Assembly (NCBI GenBank): GCA_028565635.1
Contig: JAOXYB010021970.1
Span: 1 to 17,049 of the forward strand
Direction: 5' to 3'
DNA from: Phoronis ovalis
Lineage: Eukaryota; Phoronida; Phoronidae
Length of the DNA stretch: 17,049 nucleotides
Part shown: one piece after another, positions 8,701 through 16,673 of the stretch
Numbering within the stretch: position 1 is the stretch's first letter
Layout: the number at the start of each line of letters is the position of its first letter
Translations under genes and position numbers: made by a program
The notes under the pieces: generated by a model
Databases searched by the model: none
What the model saw: the letters and a program-made list of their open reading frames with translations, nothing else
What the model was told of the DNA's origin: nothing

Positions 8701-11700
8701 AGCATGAAAACTGGGCATGAGACATGCTGTAGAGTAATTACATACTTTAGACACCATGTTCAACTGTAGGTTTTCGAATTAGGCACTCTTCCGATAAAGT
8801 ACTAAATATTGGTTTGTGACATTTACTCAGATTTTTATGATGTCATCAGCTTAGTCTGTCAGGGAATAACTGGGAAATCAGAGAATCCCTAATTCCATAA
8901 CGTTCTAAAACATGGAGTCCCTGGCATGTAGTAGATCATTCACGCAGCATGAAATGTTGTGTATACACAATTTCACAGCCTATTCAGGTACTTGCATGCA
9001 TGTTTTTAGAGGAATAGGCAAATTTATTTCCCTGCAGGTGTGAAAGGCTATATTTTATTTTAATGCGGTGGGATTCATTGAATTTTATTTCAGTCTGTGC
9101 AGTGATAAACGTTATGTTTTATTTTTGTGATTTAGGGTTATAATAATGTAGACTGTGATAGGCTTGTAGAAACTTTTATAATTAGTTATTATTGTTGCGG
9201 AAAGGGTCGTTTTATTGTTGGGACCGGCAACTGCAGGAATTTATTATTTGTGATTCAATGAAAAGACAACTTTGGTCTGTGGTCACTACTCCCCCATTTC
9301 TCCTCTCAGAGTCCTGTCACAACAGATATTTCTGACGTCATTATACCACATAACAAACCAGAAGAGCATAACTTGGAAACCTACAGCAACGTTGCACAGC
9401 CATGCAACAAAAAGTATTTATATAATCATATATAGTCAACACCAATCTTATATTTAGAAGTCTTGTCTATAACAAACAGAATTGCTACTCACTGTATAGC
9501 TTCCGTGTGAGCCTTTTCCGCTAATTCAGCAATCTTTTGGTTTGCTTCTTGTTGCAATCTCATTTTTTCTTCAAAGAATTTGTGCTCCATTCTGGCAAGA
9601 GTGTTTTTATGTTCTTTATTGGTTGTATACATGGATTCCTTAATCTGTAATATATTATAAATCAATGTTACAAGAGATAAATTGTATGATTTTTTTATTT
9701 TACAATTATATTTAAAAAAGAGTGCTTGTCAAGATTTATTGTTGTGTAACCAACGCTGTTAAAGTAACTGGTAAAAATTACCAACCTCATCCAATTCTTT
9801 TTGCATCTGAGCTCTTTTCTTTCTAAATTCTTTCACAAGCTTAAGTTCACTTTGCATTAATTCTACTTCCTTTGTTCTCTGTGCAAGTCTTTCTTCCAGT
9901 TCCATTATTCTTGTATTGAACTCAGCAATCTATAAAATATAAAAAAACATCACTTAAAAAACTAAATATAAAACCATTGTAACAATTACATTTTAGAAGT
10001 ATATCCAGGGTTTACAGATTACCGCATATTTGTTTTGCACTTGTAGTAACAATCGACCACAGATGGAGTTTGTAGAATATATGTTATTTCATGAAAACAA
10101 TCTATCAATGAACATTTTCTTCCTTCAACACGCATGACAGCTTGTTACTCACTATTTGCTCCTTTTCTTTCCTGCTCTCTTTCCTTTGTTCTTTCAGTTG
10201 TCTCTGTGCCTGTTCAATCTGTAAAGTAATCATATTATATTGTTCATTAAAAATGAAGAGAATAAAAGTTTTCTAATGATTTGCAGAAAATATTTATAAT
10301 CACTTCTACATGACGCACTGGTAGTGTCTTGTATAAAACAAAATCTCACCATAGAAATGCAGATTAGCCTGCGAATAATTCATTTCAGTTATATATACTT
10401 CTTGGTAGATACTTAACAAAATACTACTTACCTTTAAATCTTTGTTCTGGTCTTGTTTTCGTAAGTATGTCACAACATCTATAGTGTCTCTCTCTGTTTG
10501 ATGCATCTGTTTATCAAGCGCATCATTTTCTATCATTAACTTTTTTGTACTTTCCCTAGGAGAATTAAAAAACTTTAATTTATAATATAACAAAGTACCA
10601 GATTACATTTTATAACAGACTTAGTGTACAAATTGGTACAGCATTGTTCTCAATAAAATATTCAAAAGACAGTTCCAGAGCCAATGACAATTTTCTGAAA
10701 GCCTCAAATTTATATTAAATAAAATGTTAATAAATAAATCTATAAATTATTTGAGTATTAAGAATAACATAGGGACATGTTTAAGTTGGTTAATTACATT
10801 ACATACCTGTACTCCTGTCTACTATCTTCAACAATTCTAAGCCTAGTTTCCCACATGTTAGAATTTGCCATAGCCATCTTTGTTACACTTTCTGCCTTCT
10901 TTGCTTTTTTGGACCCCTTCTTCCTGCAAGATAGCAGTGGATAATTTCAAAAAAGAATACAGTTAAGCAATTATGGTATTTCATCATTTTAGTATTTGTT
11001 CTTATTCATGCAGTATTTGATAACAAAGATTATGATAATATAATTATATCTTATTTTAAGAATTTGAAAAGAGTACATTGAATTTAATATCAACTTGTAT
11101 TTATAAAGATTAATTTCGTGTGGTATCACTTAAATATCTATTCAGATATAAAAGTCATTTGAATAATATCTGATTATATAAAGCAAAAAATTAAAACAGG
11201 CATAATGCTATCTGCAGATTGCAAGCTGCATGAGTAATATAGAGTAAGTATGATACATTAACTACAACTGCATATGCTGAAATGTGATAACTAATGGCAC
11301 ACATAAATACAAGAATACATGCAAATTATTATTACAATGCTATTTTTTGTTCCATTTTGTGCAGTTTTACTAGGTTATTATCATGCGAGCATTAGTAATT
11401 TTAGGAATGATTTTCATGCATCTTTACAACATTTATTTAACATACTGCAAATGTTTAGAATCAAATTCTGAGTTATCAGAGTATTCTGACATAACTGAGA
11501 ATACATCTGATGCCGTACTTGTAGAGGACTGTGACCTCTTAAAGCTGCAATGAAATCCCGGGGATAAAACATAAAAAATGAAATGTTAATTGTTATGTAT
11601 CTTACTAGTGTTAGTCACAAGACATATTAATTATTATATGCAACAGGACAAAAGAGCTGAATCACTGAACGTTATCACATTTTCAAGTGCTTCCAATGCG

Positions 11701-11869
11701 AGAGAAAAAGAAACGACGAGAGGAAACGTTATAAGAATAATCAATATTTTTGGTCTTTAAATTTCAGTAACTCAGAATGTAATCAATTTGAAAACTTGGT
11801 CATAACATTCACTTACCCCTTCTTTCCTTTTCCCTTCCCCTTCCCACCTTTCTTTGCTTTCTTTGGCAT
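5588..11869 (-). CDS. BBOF1: Basal body-orientation factor 1 (CCDC176), complete, 12 exons
   Basis: Coiled-coil protein of basal bodies and axonemes of motile cilia, needed to keep basal bodies aligned in multiciliated cells (family knowledge). Coding exons on the minus strand: 11869-11817, 11544-11446, 10923-10807, 10555-10432, 10218-10153, 9929-9786, 9644-9493, 8569-8356, 7922-7651, 7362-7210, 6132-5977, 5720-5588. All phases close: 1683 nt, 560 aa, or 527 aa without exon 2, near the roughly 530 aa usual for the family. Visible: Lys/Gly-rich N-terminus; SNMWETRL and SRQEYR; RDTIDVVTYLRKQDQNKD; long coiled coil with QSELKLVKEFRKK and HKFFEEKMR; LDETTRSVYKENVRLTEALS; C-terminal DLTWEQKERVLRYLFAKMNG and HTFITQAP. 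The start has an in-frame TAG two codons upstream. Confidence 0.94.
5839..5909 (+). repeat. Two tandem 26-bp copies, 45-bp period, in a BBOF1 intron
   Basis: Copies at 5839-5864 and 5884-5909 share agttcccaaagcttaacc, with two differences over 26 bp. It looks like a recent local duplication within the last BBOF1 intron (5721-5976). Confidence 0.8.
5977..6132 (-). CDS. BBOF1: BBOF1 exon 11: DLTWEQKERVLRYLFAKMNG block
   Basis: Acceptor gttaatag, donor gtgagt, phase 2 to 2. Carries the strongest C-terminal signature of the family. Reading through the donor gives AAG TGA, so intron retention would end the protein at once. Confidence 0.94.
6133..7209 (-). other. BBOF1 intron
   Basis: A 1077-bp AT-rich intron between exons 10 and 11. 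No coding similarity seen on either strand. Confidence 0.85.
7210..7362 (-). CDS. BBOF1: BBOF1 exon 10: end of coiled coil and linker
   Basis: Acceptor aactttcag, donor gtaagt, phase 2 to 2. Encodes a basic helix, then a linker with HADYPKVRTFNKSE, then FRDLEAAER. Confidence 0.92.
7651..7922 (-). CDS. BBOF1: BBOF1 exon 9: long coiled-coil exon
   Basis: Acceptor attcctttgcag, donor gtaagt, phase 0 to 2. Encodes about 90 residues of heptad-rich helix, including LEQSLSHVVQEFETDR and TEVERFFLESLEEVKREI. Confidence 0.94.
7923..8355 (-). other. BBOF1 intron
   Basis: A 433-bp AT-rich intron between exons 8 and 9. Nothing else seen. Confidence 0.85.
8356..8569 (-). CDS. BBOF1: BBOF1 exon 8: LDETTRSVYKENVRLTEALS block
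   Basis: Acceptor tttcttag, donor gtatat, phase 2 to 0. Encodes the best conserved central block followed by about 40 residues of charged coiled coil. Confidence 0.94.
8570..9492 (-). other. BBOF1 intron
   Basis: A 923-bp intron between exons 7 and 8, somewhat less AT-rich than the others near 8850-9000 and 9230-9310. The + strand open frame inside it has no recognisable product. Confidence 0.8.
9493..9644 (-). CDS. BBOF1: BBOF1 exon 7: MEHKFFEEKMRLQQEAN block
   Basis: Acceptor atattacag, donor gtgagt, phase 0 to 2. Encodes the conserved M-E-x-K-F-F-E-E-K-M-R motif and AELAEKAHTEAI. Confidence 0.94.
9786..9929 (-). CDS. BBOF1: BBOF1 exon 6: coiled coil with QSELKLVKEFRKK
   Basis: A 144-nt exon, phase 0 to 0. 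The acceptor is attttatag and the donor is gttggt, a weak match to consensus. The following exon joins in frame and continues the conserved order, so the boundary is probably right. Confidence 0.88.
10153..10218 (-). CDS. BBOF1: BBOF1 exon 5: short coiled-coil exon
   Basis: A 66-nt exon, phase 0 to 0, acceptor tactttacag, donor gtgagt. Encodes IEQAQRQLKEQRKESRKEKE and QI, a highly charged helix. Confidence 0.9.
10432..10555 (-). CDS. BBOF1: BBOF1 exon 4: RDTIDVVTYLRKQDQNKD block
   Basis: Acceptor ttctcctag, donor gtaagt, phase 2 to 0. Carries the conserved T-E-R-D-T-I and L-R-K-Q-D-Q-x-K-D pattern of BBOF1. Confidence 0.94.
10807..10923 (-). CDS. BBOF1: BBOF1 exon 3: second Lys cluster and NMWETRL segment
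   Basis: Acceptor cttgcag, donor gtatgt. Encodes KKGSKKAKKAES, then SNMWETRLRIVEDSRQEYR, the first well conserved block of the family. Confidence 0.93.
10924..11445 (-). other. BBOF1 intron
   Basis: A 522-bp AT-rich intron between the optional exon 2 and exon 3. Nothing else seen. Confidence 0.8.
11446..11544 (-). CDS. BBOF1: BBOF1 exon 2: in-frame 99-nt, Ser-rich, probably optional
   Basis: Acceptor ttcattgcag and donor gtatgt. The exon is 99 nt, phase 2 to phase 2, and has no stop, so it can be included or skipped without changing frame. It encodes a Ser/Thr/Asp-rich stretch with SQSSTSTASDVFS and SEYSDNSEFDS. I recall no equivalent in vertebrate BBOF1, where the Lys-rich start runs directly into the WE-R-L segment. 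Confidence 0.7.
11817..11869 (-). CDS. BBOF1: BBOF1 exon 1: start codon and Lys/Gly-rich N-terminus
   Basis: Encodes MPKKAKKGGKGKGKRKK plus two bases, then gtaagt. An in-frame TAG lies two codons before the ATG, fixing the start. The basic N-terminus is typical of BBOF1. Confidence 0.9.
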
Positions 11870-12620
11870 CTTCTAGTTTTTTCCTATTCAGGAAATATCT
11901 GCGTGTTCAAAAAATATTAATAAGGACCTGTTAAAAGTATGAAATATCTGTGGAAAATCAACTCCTCCTAGTCAAGAAAATGGCGTCAAAGTTTCTTCTG
12001 TCGTCATGGTGAACAACGCCTCTAGCGATTAAAATGCGTACTGAAGTCAATATGAGAGAGCTCTTCACTGTGTAGAGTATGTTTCGTGGTGTGGTCGATT
12101 TGGTACTAATTTGTCTGGGGTTTGTGTTTTATGATATAAAACCATCTATGTGCTATTTGTAACAAACAATCGAATTCTTTTGCAACTATCTGCTTAACCT
12201 TGGTTTCCACGGAAATCAGATTCTTCCTTATTTTTTAGGTTTGTGTGTGAATTTTAATTAAAATTAAATGAATATCGCATTGCTTTGTGTGAAATCAGAA
12301 TAGATTTTCGCAGTATCTTAATTACTTGCAAAATGAACATTAATCCAAAGAAGAAATTAACCTTAGGCAACTACCTTTGTTAACAATTTATAAATGTTCT
12401 GTTTAAGCTCAAGATGTTTAGTTTGTTTCTAATTATTAGTTGGAAACATGCATCATATAAATTCAACTTACTGACTTGTGTTTGAATTTCATGTTGCAGA
12501 GATCTGGCCGGGCAAATTAAGATGATTAAGATATGTTGCTTTCCCAGATTCATATTTTAATAAATCAAATTTTGGAGTTATTCTTTGACACAGTAAACGT
12601 CTTTTATTTGTACATTTCAG
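11870..12620. promoter_or_regulatory. Probable bidirectional promoter and 5' leaders of BBOF1 and gene 3
   Basis: The BBOF1 start (minus) and the first coding exon of gene 3 (plus) face away from each other across 0.77 kb. CpG dinucleotides cluster near 11980-12110, unlike the surroundings. X-box-like sequences lie at 12000-12014 and 12203-12216, and aaaatggcgtc at 11977-11987 resembles a YY1 site. Two copies of gaaatatctg lie at 11892 and 11941. The sequence at 12077 (taga|gtatgt) is a plausible donor for a 5' UTR intron ending at 12620. No TATA box is evident. Transcription start sites are inferred. Confidence 0.5.
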
Positions 12621-13841
12621 CTAAATTCTAAGGCAATATGGATAATAGTAATGATAATGAAGCAATGAAAAGAGGTATAAACCAAACAGATGGACAAGCA
12701 ATCTGTACTTCAAGTAATGGCAAAACTGCGTCTTTTCGTCCTAGTGGTGAAGAAATACACCCAGAGCATCATCATGTTTCCAGTTCCACAATAAGACAAA
12801 TGCAAACTTCTAATTTGCTATCTGAGTCAGTGACATGTGACAAAGAAATAAGAGAATTACCAGATTCAACAGATTCAAGTAATAGCTATTTCATGGACAA
12901 GCATCATCTTACCCTGTGGTCTAATATGGGAGCTAGACCAAAAGACAAACAAGGTGTAATCACAAACAGATGTGACGAAGACTCTCCGGAAGTGGATCAC
13001 AAGGAGAAAATTGAAAACTGGAAGAAAGCCGGTGAAGCTTTAAAAAAAGCTCTGAATAACTGTCAGGTTGTTGGTGATATGGCAGACAGCATAACCAGTA
13101 GAAATGTTTCTGAGACATCGGCTGTAAATAATCATATTACTGCTCAACATACAGAAACACCAGGTTCTAGATTAGCTAACAGAGCTTTAGAACTAGTAAG
13201 GAATAAAAAACATTTAACACGTGATGCATTGTGGTGCAATAATAATGCAAAGATGCCAAGCATTGAACATAGTGCCAAAACCAAAAACCCAAATCCTAGT
13301 CTTAACAAAAGTGCCAAATGTTCTTGCCAAGTAAAGAACACAAAGAAGGATGCAGTTGTGCCAAACAGTAGTAGTAATGATTCTCTTGATACATGTGGAC
13401 CTTGTGTAATTCACAAAAACATATCAACCGATAGGGACATCAGTAAAAGGATTTCTAAATCAAGCACAGATACACTCTCTAGATTAAAACAATCTTCAAG
13501 CTGGGATACTGGTAAATCAAAAAAGGATGAAGAAGTCTTAGTTACCAGGGCAACTATAAATTTAGAACCTGTAAACAAACCTGAGCAATATAAAACTGAT
13601 TTAGACAAAGCATCGGCAATTTCAGCAAAAAGGTTCAAAAATAAAAACTATATCTCTACAAATCCTGGTTCCACTTGCGATATTTCTGATAGTGGTGCAT
13701 GCTCGGATGAGGAATCTGGAATCGAGGGAGAATGCTGGTCAGAAGTAACAAGTCTACCAGTATATGATCATCAAACTAAAGTGACAGTTCAAGAGGATGT
13801 TCCAGATTTAGTGTCTTTATCTAGTTCAGAAGATACGGATG
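12621..13841 (+). CDS. Gene 3 first coding exon (17 nt of 5' UTR, then 401 codons)
   Basis: Acceptor tacatttcag at 12611-12620; coding from 12638; donor gtatgt at 13842. It is a single long exon encoding a mostly polar protein segment, with an acidic patch SDSGACSDEESGIEGE and the first VPDLVS copy near its end. Reading on into the intron stops after 13 codons. Confidence 0.85.
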
Positions 13842-16673
13842 GTATGTTTTCAAATCCCCGAATCTTAATGATGTATGCATAGATATAGTCTAAGTTTAGA
13901 CCCGTGTTGTATTTTTTAATTCTTTTTTGGTAAAAATTGAGTTTAAATCCCTATATAAATTTCTGTCTCTATATGCAACAATTATATATCTGATAATAAT
14001 ATGCACTATTAATTTTTGACTTTTTCTAGTTTATAGTTTAAAAATTTATTTAGTACATTTATATGATATATAGTCTGTGTTAGAGACTAGCATAGATATG
14101 GAATGATATATGTATACATATATTTGTATATGGGCACATGCCAGCCTCATGTTAAAGTAATTCTGTGACTTCGGATCTGGAAGGGTCACTTGTGTAAAGG
14201 ATGGGTCAACATATGCGAACATTGGTTTAAAAAATTACTCTAATTGCATATATATAACCTACTAAACAAGCACTCCTTTGAAAAGATTTGTAAGTTTAAA
14301 AAGTAATCCTTTATTGGCAAATATGTTGACAGGATGGTTAAGCTGTCCTAATTTTACACATCTTATCTATATCTGATGGTAAAAAAATTCCCTTTGGCAG
14401 ACTTACATTCTACTAAAATTACACCTTATTTGCCAATATTTAGCTAAATATATCCCTTAATGCGGAACTCACATTACATGCCTCAGTGAAAAAAATATCC
14501 CATTTCGTTCACATGTTTGGATCCATCCTTTTGATCCATGTGCCCCCTTGGGCTTCAGATGCCCTTAAAACTGATAATAACACATAATTATTCCAAATTT
14601 GATTTGACCACCTTATGTCAATTGTGATCACTAATAGATATAACTAGTGTGAGGAAGCAGACCCTTTAACAATTACCCAAATAGACGTAGATGTAAAAAT
14701 TGGCATAATTTGTATTGAATTGCTCATGGTAGGACTGAAAATTTGCAATCAATATTTCATAATTAAACCTAAAATGACACACTTGTTATGGTTATACGGA
14801 ATCCAGCAGAGGTTGGTCAATTCAAGCAAATCACTGGCAGTATTGAACTAATGAAAGGCTGATTAAAACAAAATATTTTAATTGGATGCAGATTTCTATA
14901 AAAATTAAATCCTCCAACCTAAAATCCTGGGACCACCTCTCCACCCTGCCCAATGAAATTTGAATGTTTGAACCTCTGTAATGCACTTGCATTATATTAT
15001 TAATACGTATTGAGTTTAAATCCCTGTATAAATGTCTATCCCTATATGCAGCAATTATATATCTGATAATAATATTATATTCCTAGCAGATGATTAATTT
15101 GGGGAATAAGTTTTACATTTTCAGCTGACAATGCAAATCGTCATTTAAATTTAATTACTACTCTGGTGATTTACATTCTCAAGTTACACTGAATGTTTTA
15201 TTTTGGATTAGTTTACCTTAGCCAGGTGCTAATTATTTTGTTAGATGTGTTGACAAAAAAAGATTATTCGTTATGATAACTATCATTTTTAGGCGAGGTT
15301 CCTGATCTTGTATCATTTGATTCAAGTAGTGAGGATGAACAAGAAAACGCCCCATCTCACTTCTCTCCATTAGTCTTTCAAGAACCGATTAAATATTCAA
15401 GTGGAGAGGAGAGTGCCAACTCAGTACCAGATCTAATATCAGAGGTAGGTACTTCTATGAATGCTCACAAAGGTAGGAACACTACTATATAATGTGATAT
15501 CCAAGCAAATAAACATAGTGCGATAATATAAAAAAAATAGTTAAATGTTCTTACAAATTACTTTGATGTAGTAAATATGTCACATGTTGCACTTTTATGA
15601 GCATGAATTTGTTGCCTGGATTTGTTGTCACATTATTTATTTAGAACATTATTTTCTAATATTGTATTTTTTTTATTCAAACAGGATTGCTATCAATCAA
15701 TCAGTTCAGGTGTAATCTGTTAGACACATCTTCAGTTATGTAGAGTCTTGCTGTGCTGTAATTTTGTGAAATAAACAAAGATACTGAATAACAGTACAAC
15801 TGCACTGTATTTCAAATCAAATTGCAATAACAAACATTTCTTTTCAGGATGACTCTGAGGAAGAAGACTGGACAGATGTATCATCTTCCAGTAGTAATGA
15901 GGCATATGCTGATGACGAGTTTGAATGCGACTGTATACACTGTCTAGAAAATAACCGCCATTACTCAGGTTTATTACGCACTAGTGAATGTTTATTTTTC
16001 AGTCTGCAATTTTGAACTTGCATTATTTTATATTGTGTTAGTTTCAGTAGACAGTGTGAATCAGCTGAATAGGGATTAGTGCATGCAAATATTCTTTTAG
16101 CTGACACATTTCTGTCTATTAAAATCGAGTGGGCCTTCTGGTTTGTTAATACAGCTTGATTGCGTCACTGTCAAGCACATTTATATATTGTCTTTATCTT
16201 ATTTAATTTGTGAATTTTGTTTGACAGATAGCTTTCATATGATGGATGAAGAATACAGTTATGCTGATGAAGAATATGAACCTGCGTAAGTACAACTGTT
16301 ACTTACTTATTTCATTTATTATATGAGACTGTGTATGTTGGATTATTTTTCGTCAAACGAAATGCTAGGAGAATATCTCTATATTATGGGAGTCTCCTGC
16401 TTGATACAAGAGGCTTAACAGCTGTGTAATTAATTGTATTCGTTACTTTGAAAATTAAAATTTTACTGAAAACATATTTTTAAAGTACTATATTGTCATA
16501 ACTGACATAATCCTATATTCTTGTCTGTGCAGGTCAGGTATGAAGTGTTAACAATATTCCTTGTTTAACAAGTGTATTTTTATATTATTTTCTTCTTTTT
16601 TAGACATAATTTATTTCCATGGCACTTTGCCGATTCTGATCCCAGATTGATTAGCTTGTCTTCAATGTTTCAA
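12638..16673 (+). CDS. Unrecognised Ser/acidic-rich protein with repeated PDLVS motif, 5' part of gene
   Basis: Five coding exons: 12638-13841, 15293-15444, 15848-15968, 16228-16285, 16604-16673. All join in frame to give 535 codons, and the last ends at a gtaagt donor, so the gene continues off the right edge. The ATG has A at -3 and G at +4, with an in-frame TAA at 12629-12631. Residues 1-380 are polar and low in hydrophobic residues; residues 122-142 (KIENWKKAGEALKKALNN) look helical. Residues 388-393, 404-409 and 446-451 repeat V-P-D-L-(V/I)-S, each followed closely by Ser and acidic residues. Residues 453-500 are very acidic with a CDCIHC cluster (479-484). Exon 5 gives FPWHFADSDPRL. No signal peptide or membrane segment is seen. 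I do not recognise the family; any known domain may lie beyond the window. Confidence 0.82.
13936..14002 (+). repeat. 67-bp direct repeat, copy 1
   Basis: Matches 15009-15075 at 62 of 67 positions with no gaps, starting attgagtttaaatccct and ending tctgataataatat. The copies lie about 1.07 kb apart in the same intron. Confidence 0.9.
14173..14562. mobile_element. Possible old foldback/MITE-like element
   Basis: 14173-14225 and 14500-14562 are imperfect inverted copies; conserved words include aaaggatgg / ccatccttt and aacat / atgtt. My hand alignment gives about two-thirds identity with gaps. Inside, tattggcaaat (about 14313) is inverted again near 14428. It encodes no protein. It could be a decayed non-autonomous transposon or chance in AT-rich DNA. 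Confidence 0.3.
15009..15075 (+). repeat. 67-bp direct repeat, copy 2
   Basis: Second copy of the 13936-14002 sequence, five substitutions apart. The similarity starts and stops abruptly on both sides. Confidence 0.9.
15293..15444 (+). CDS. Gene 3 exon: second and third PDL motifs
   Basis: Acceptor catttttag, donor gtaggt, phase 1 to 0. Opens with GEVPDLVSFDSSSEDE and closes with SVPDLISE. The reading frame and motif repetition with the previous exon confirm the splice. Confidence 0.88.
15685..15790 (+). other. Candidate alternative last exon of gene 3
   Basis: After a T-rich tract and acag, the sequence continues phase 0 from the exon ending at 15444. It adds DCYQSISSGVIC and stops at 15721-15723. 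AATAAA at 15770-15775 could end the message, giving a protein of 464 residues that keeps all three PDL motifs. The 3' end of 15790 is only a guess. Confidence 0.3.
15770..15775 (+). promoter_or_regulatory. AATAAA inside gene 3 intron
   Basis: Canonical poly(A) signal 47 nt after the TAG of the candidate alternative exon. Confidence 0.3.
15848..15968 (+). CDS. Gene 3 exon: acidic segment and CDCIHC cluster
   Basis: Acceptor tttcttttcag, donor gtttat (weak), phase 0 to 1. Encodes DDSEEEDWTDVSSSSSNEAY, then ADDEFECDCIHCLENNRHYS. Confidence 0.82.
16228..16285 (+). CDS. Gene 3 exon: short acidic/Tyr segment
   Basis: A 58-nt exon, acceptor tgtttgacag, donor gtaagt, phase 1 to 2. Encodes DSFHMMDEEYSYADEEYEP. 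Confidence 0.8.
16286..16603 (+). other. Gene 3 intron
   Basis: A 318-bp AT-rich intron with a gtaagt donor and a strong pyrimidine tract before the acceptor. Nothing else seen. Confidence 0.8.
16604..16673 (+). CDS. Gene 3 exon: FPWHFADSDPRL, last one in window
   Basis: A 70-nt exon, acceptor cttcttttttag, donor gtaagt, phase 2 to 0. Encodes HNLFPWHFADSDPRLISLSS and MFQ. The sequence is less acidic and more ordered, suggesting the start of a folded part. Confidence 0.82.

Larger units (their letters stand above)
13842..15292 (+). other. Large first coding intron of gene 3
   Basis: 1451 bp, donor gtatgt, acceptor catttttag. It contains the 67-bp direct repeat pair and the imperfect foldback listed separately. 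No coding seen. Confidence 0.8.
15445..15847 (+). other. Gene 3 intron with a possible alternative terminal exon
   Basis: A 403-bp intron. At 15685 an acceptor-like tract (attcaaacag) opens a short in-frame segment that ends at TAG 15721-15723, with AATAAA at 15770. Confidence 0.6.

Noticed and set aside
9272-9457. 61-codon plus-strand open frame in a BBOF1 intron
   Set aside because: No similarity to anything known to me, no splice or promoter context, and a length expected by chance.
13144-13638. Three minus-strand open frames opposite gene 3 exon 1
   Set aside because: They are shadows of the long coding exon, whose frame is supported by splicing into motif-repeating downstream exons.
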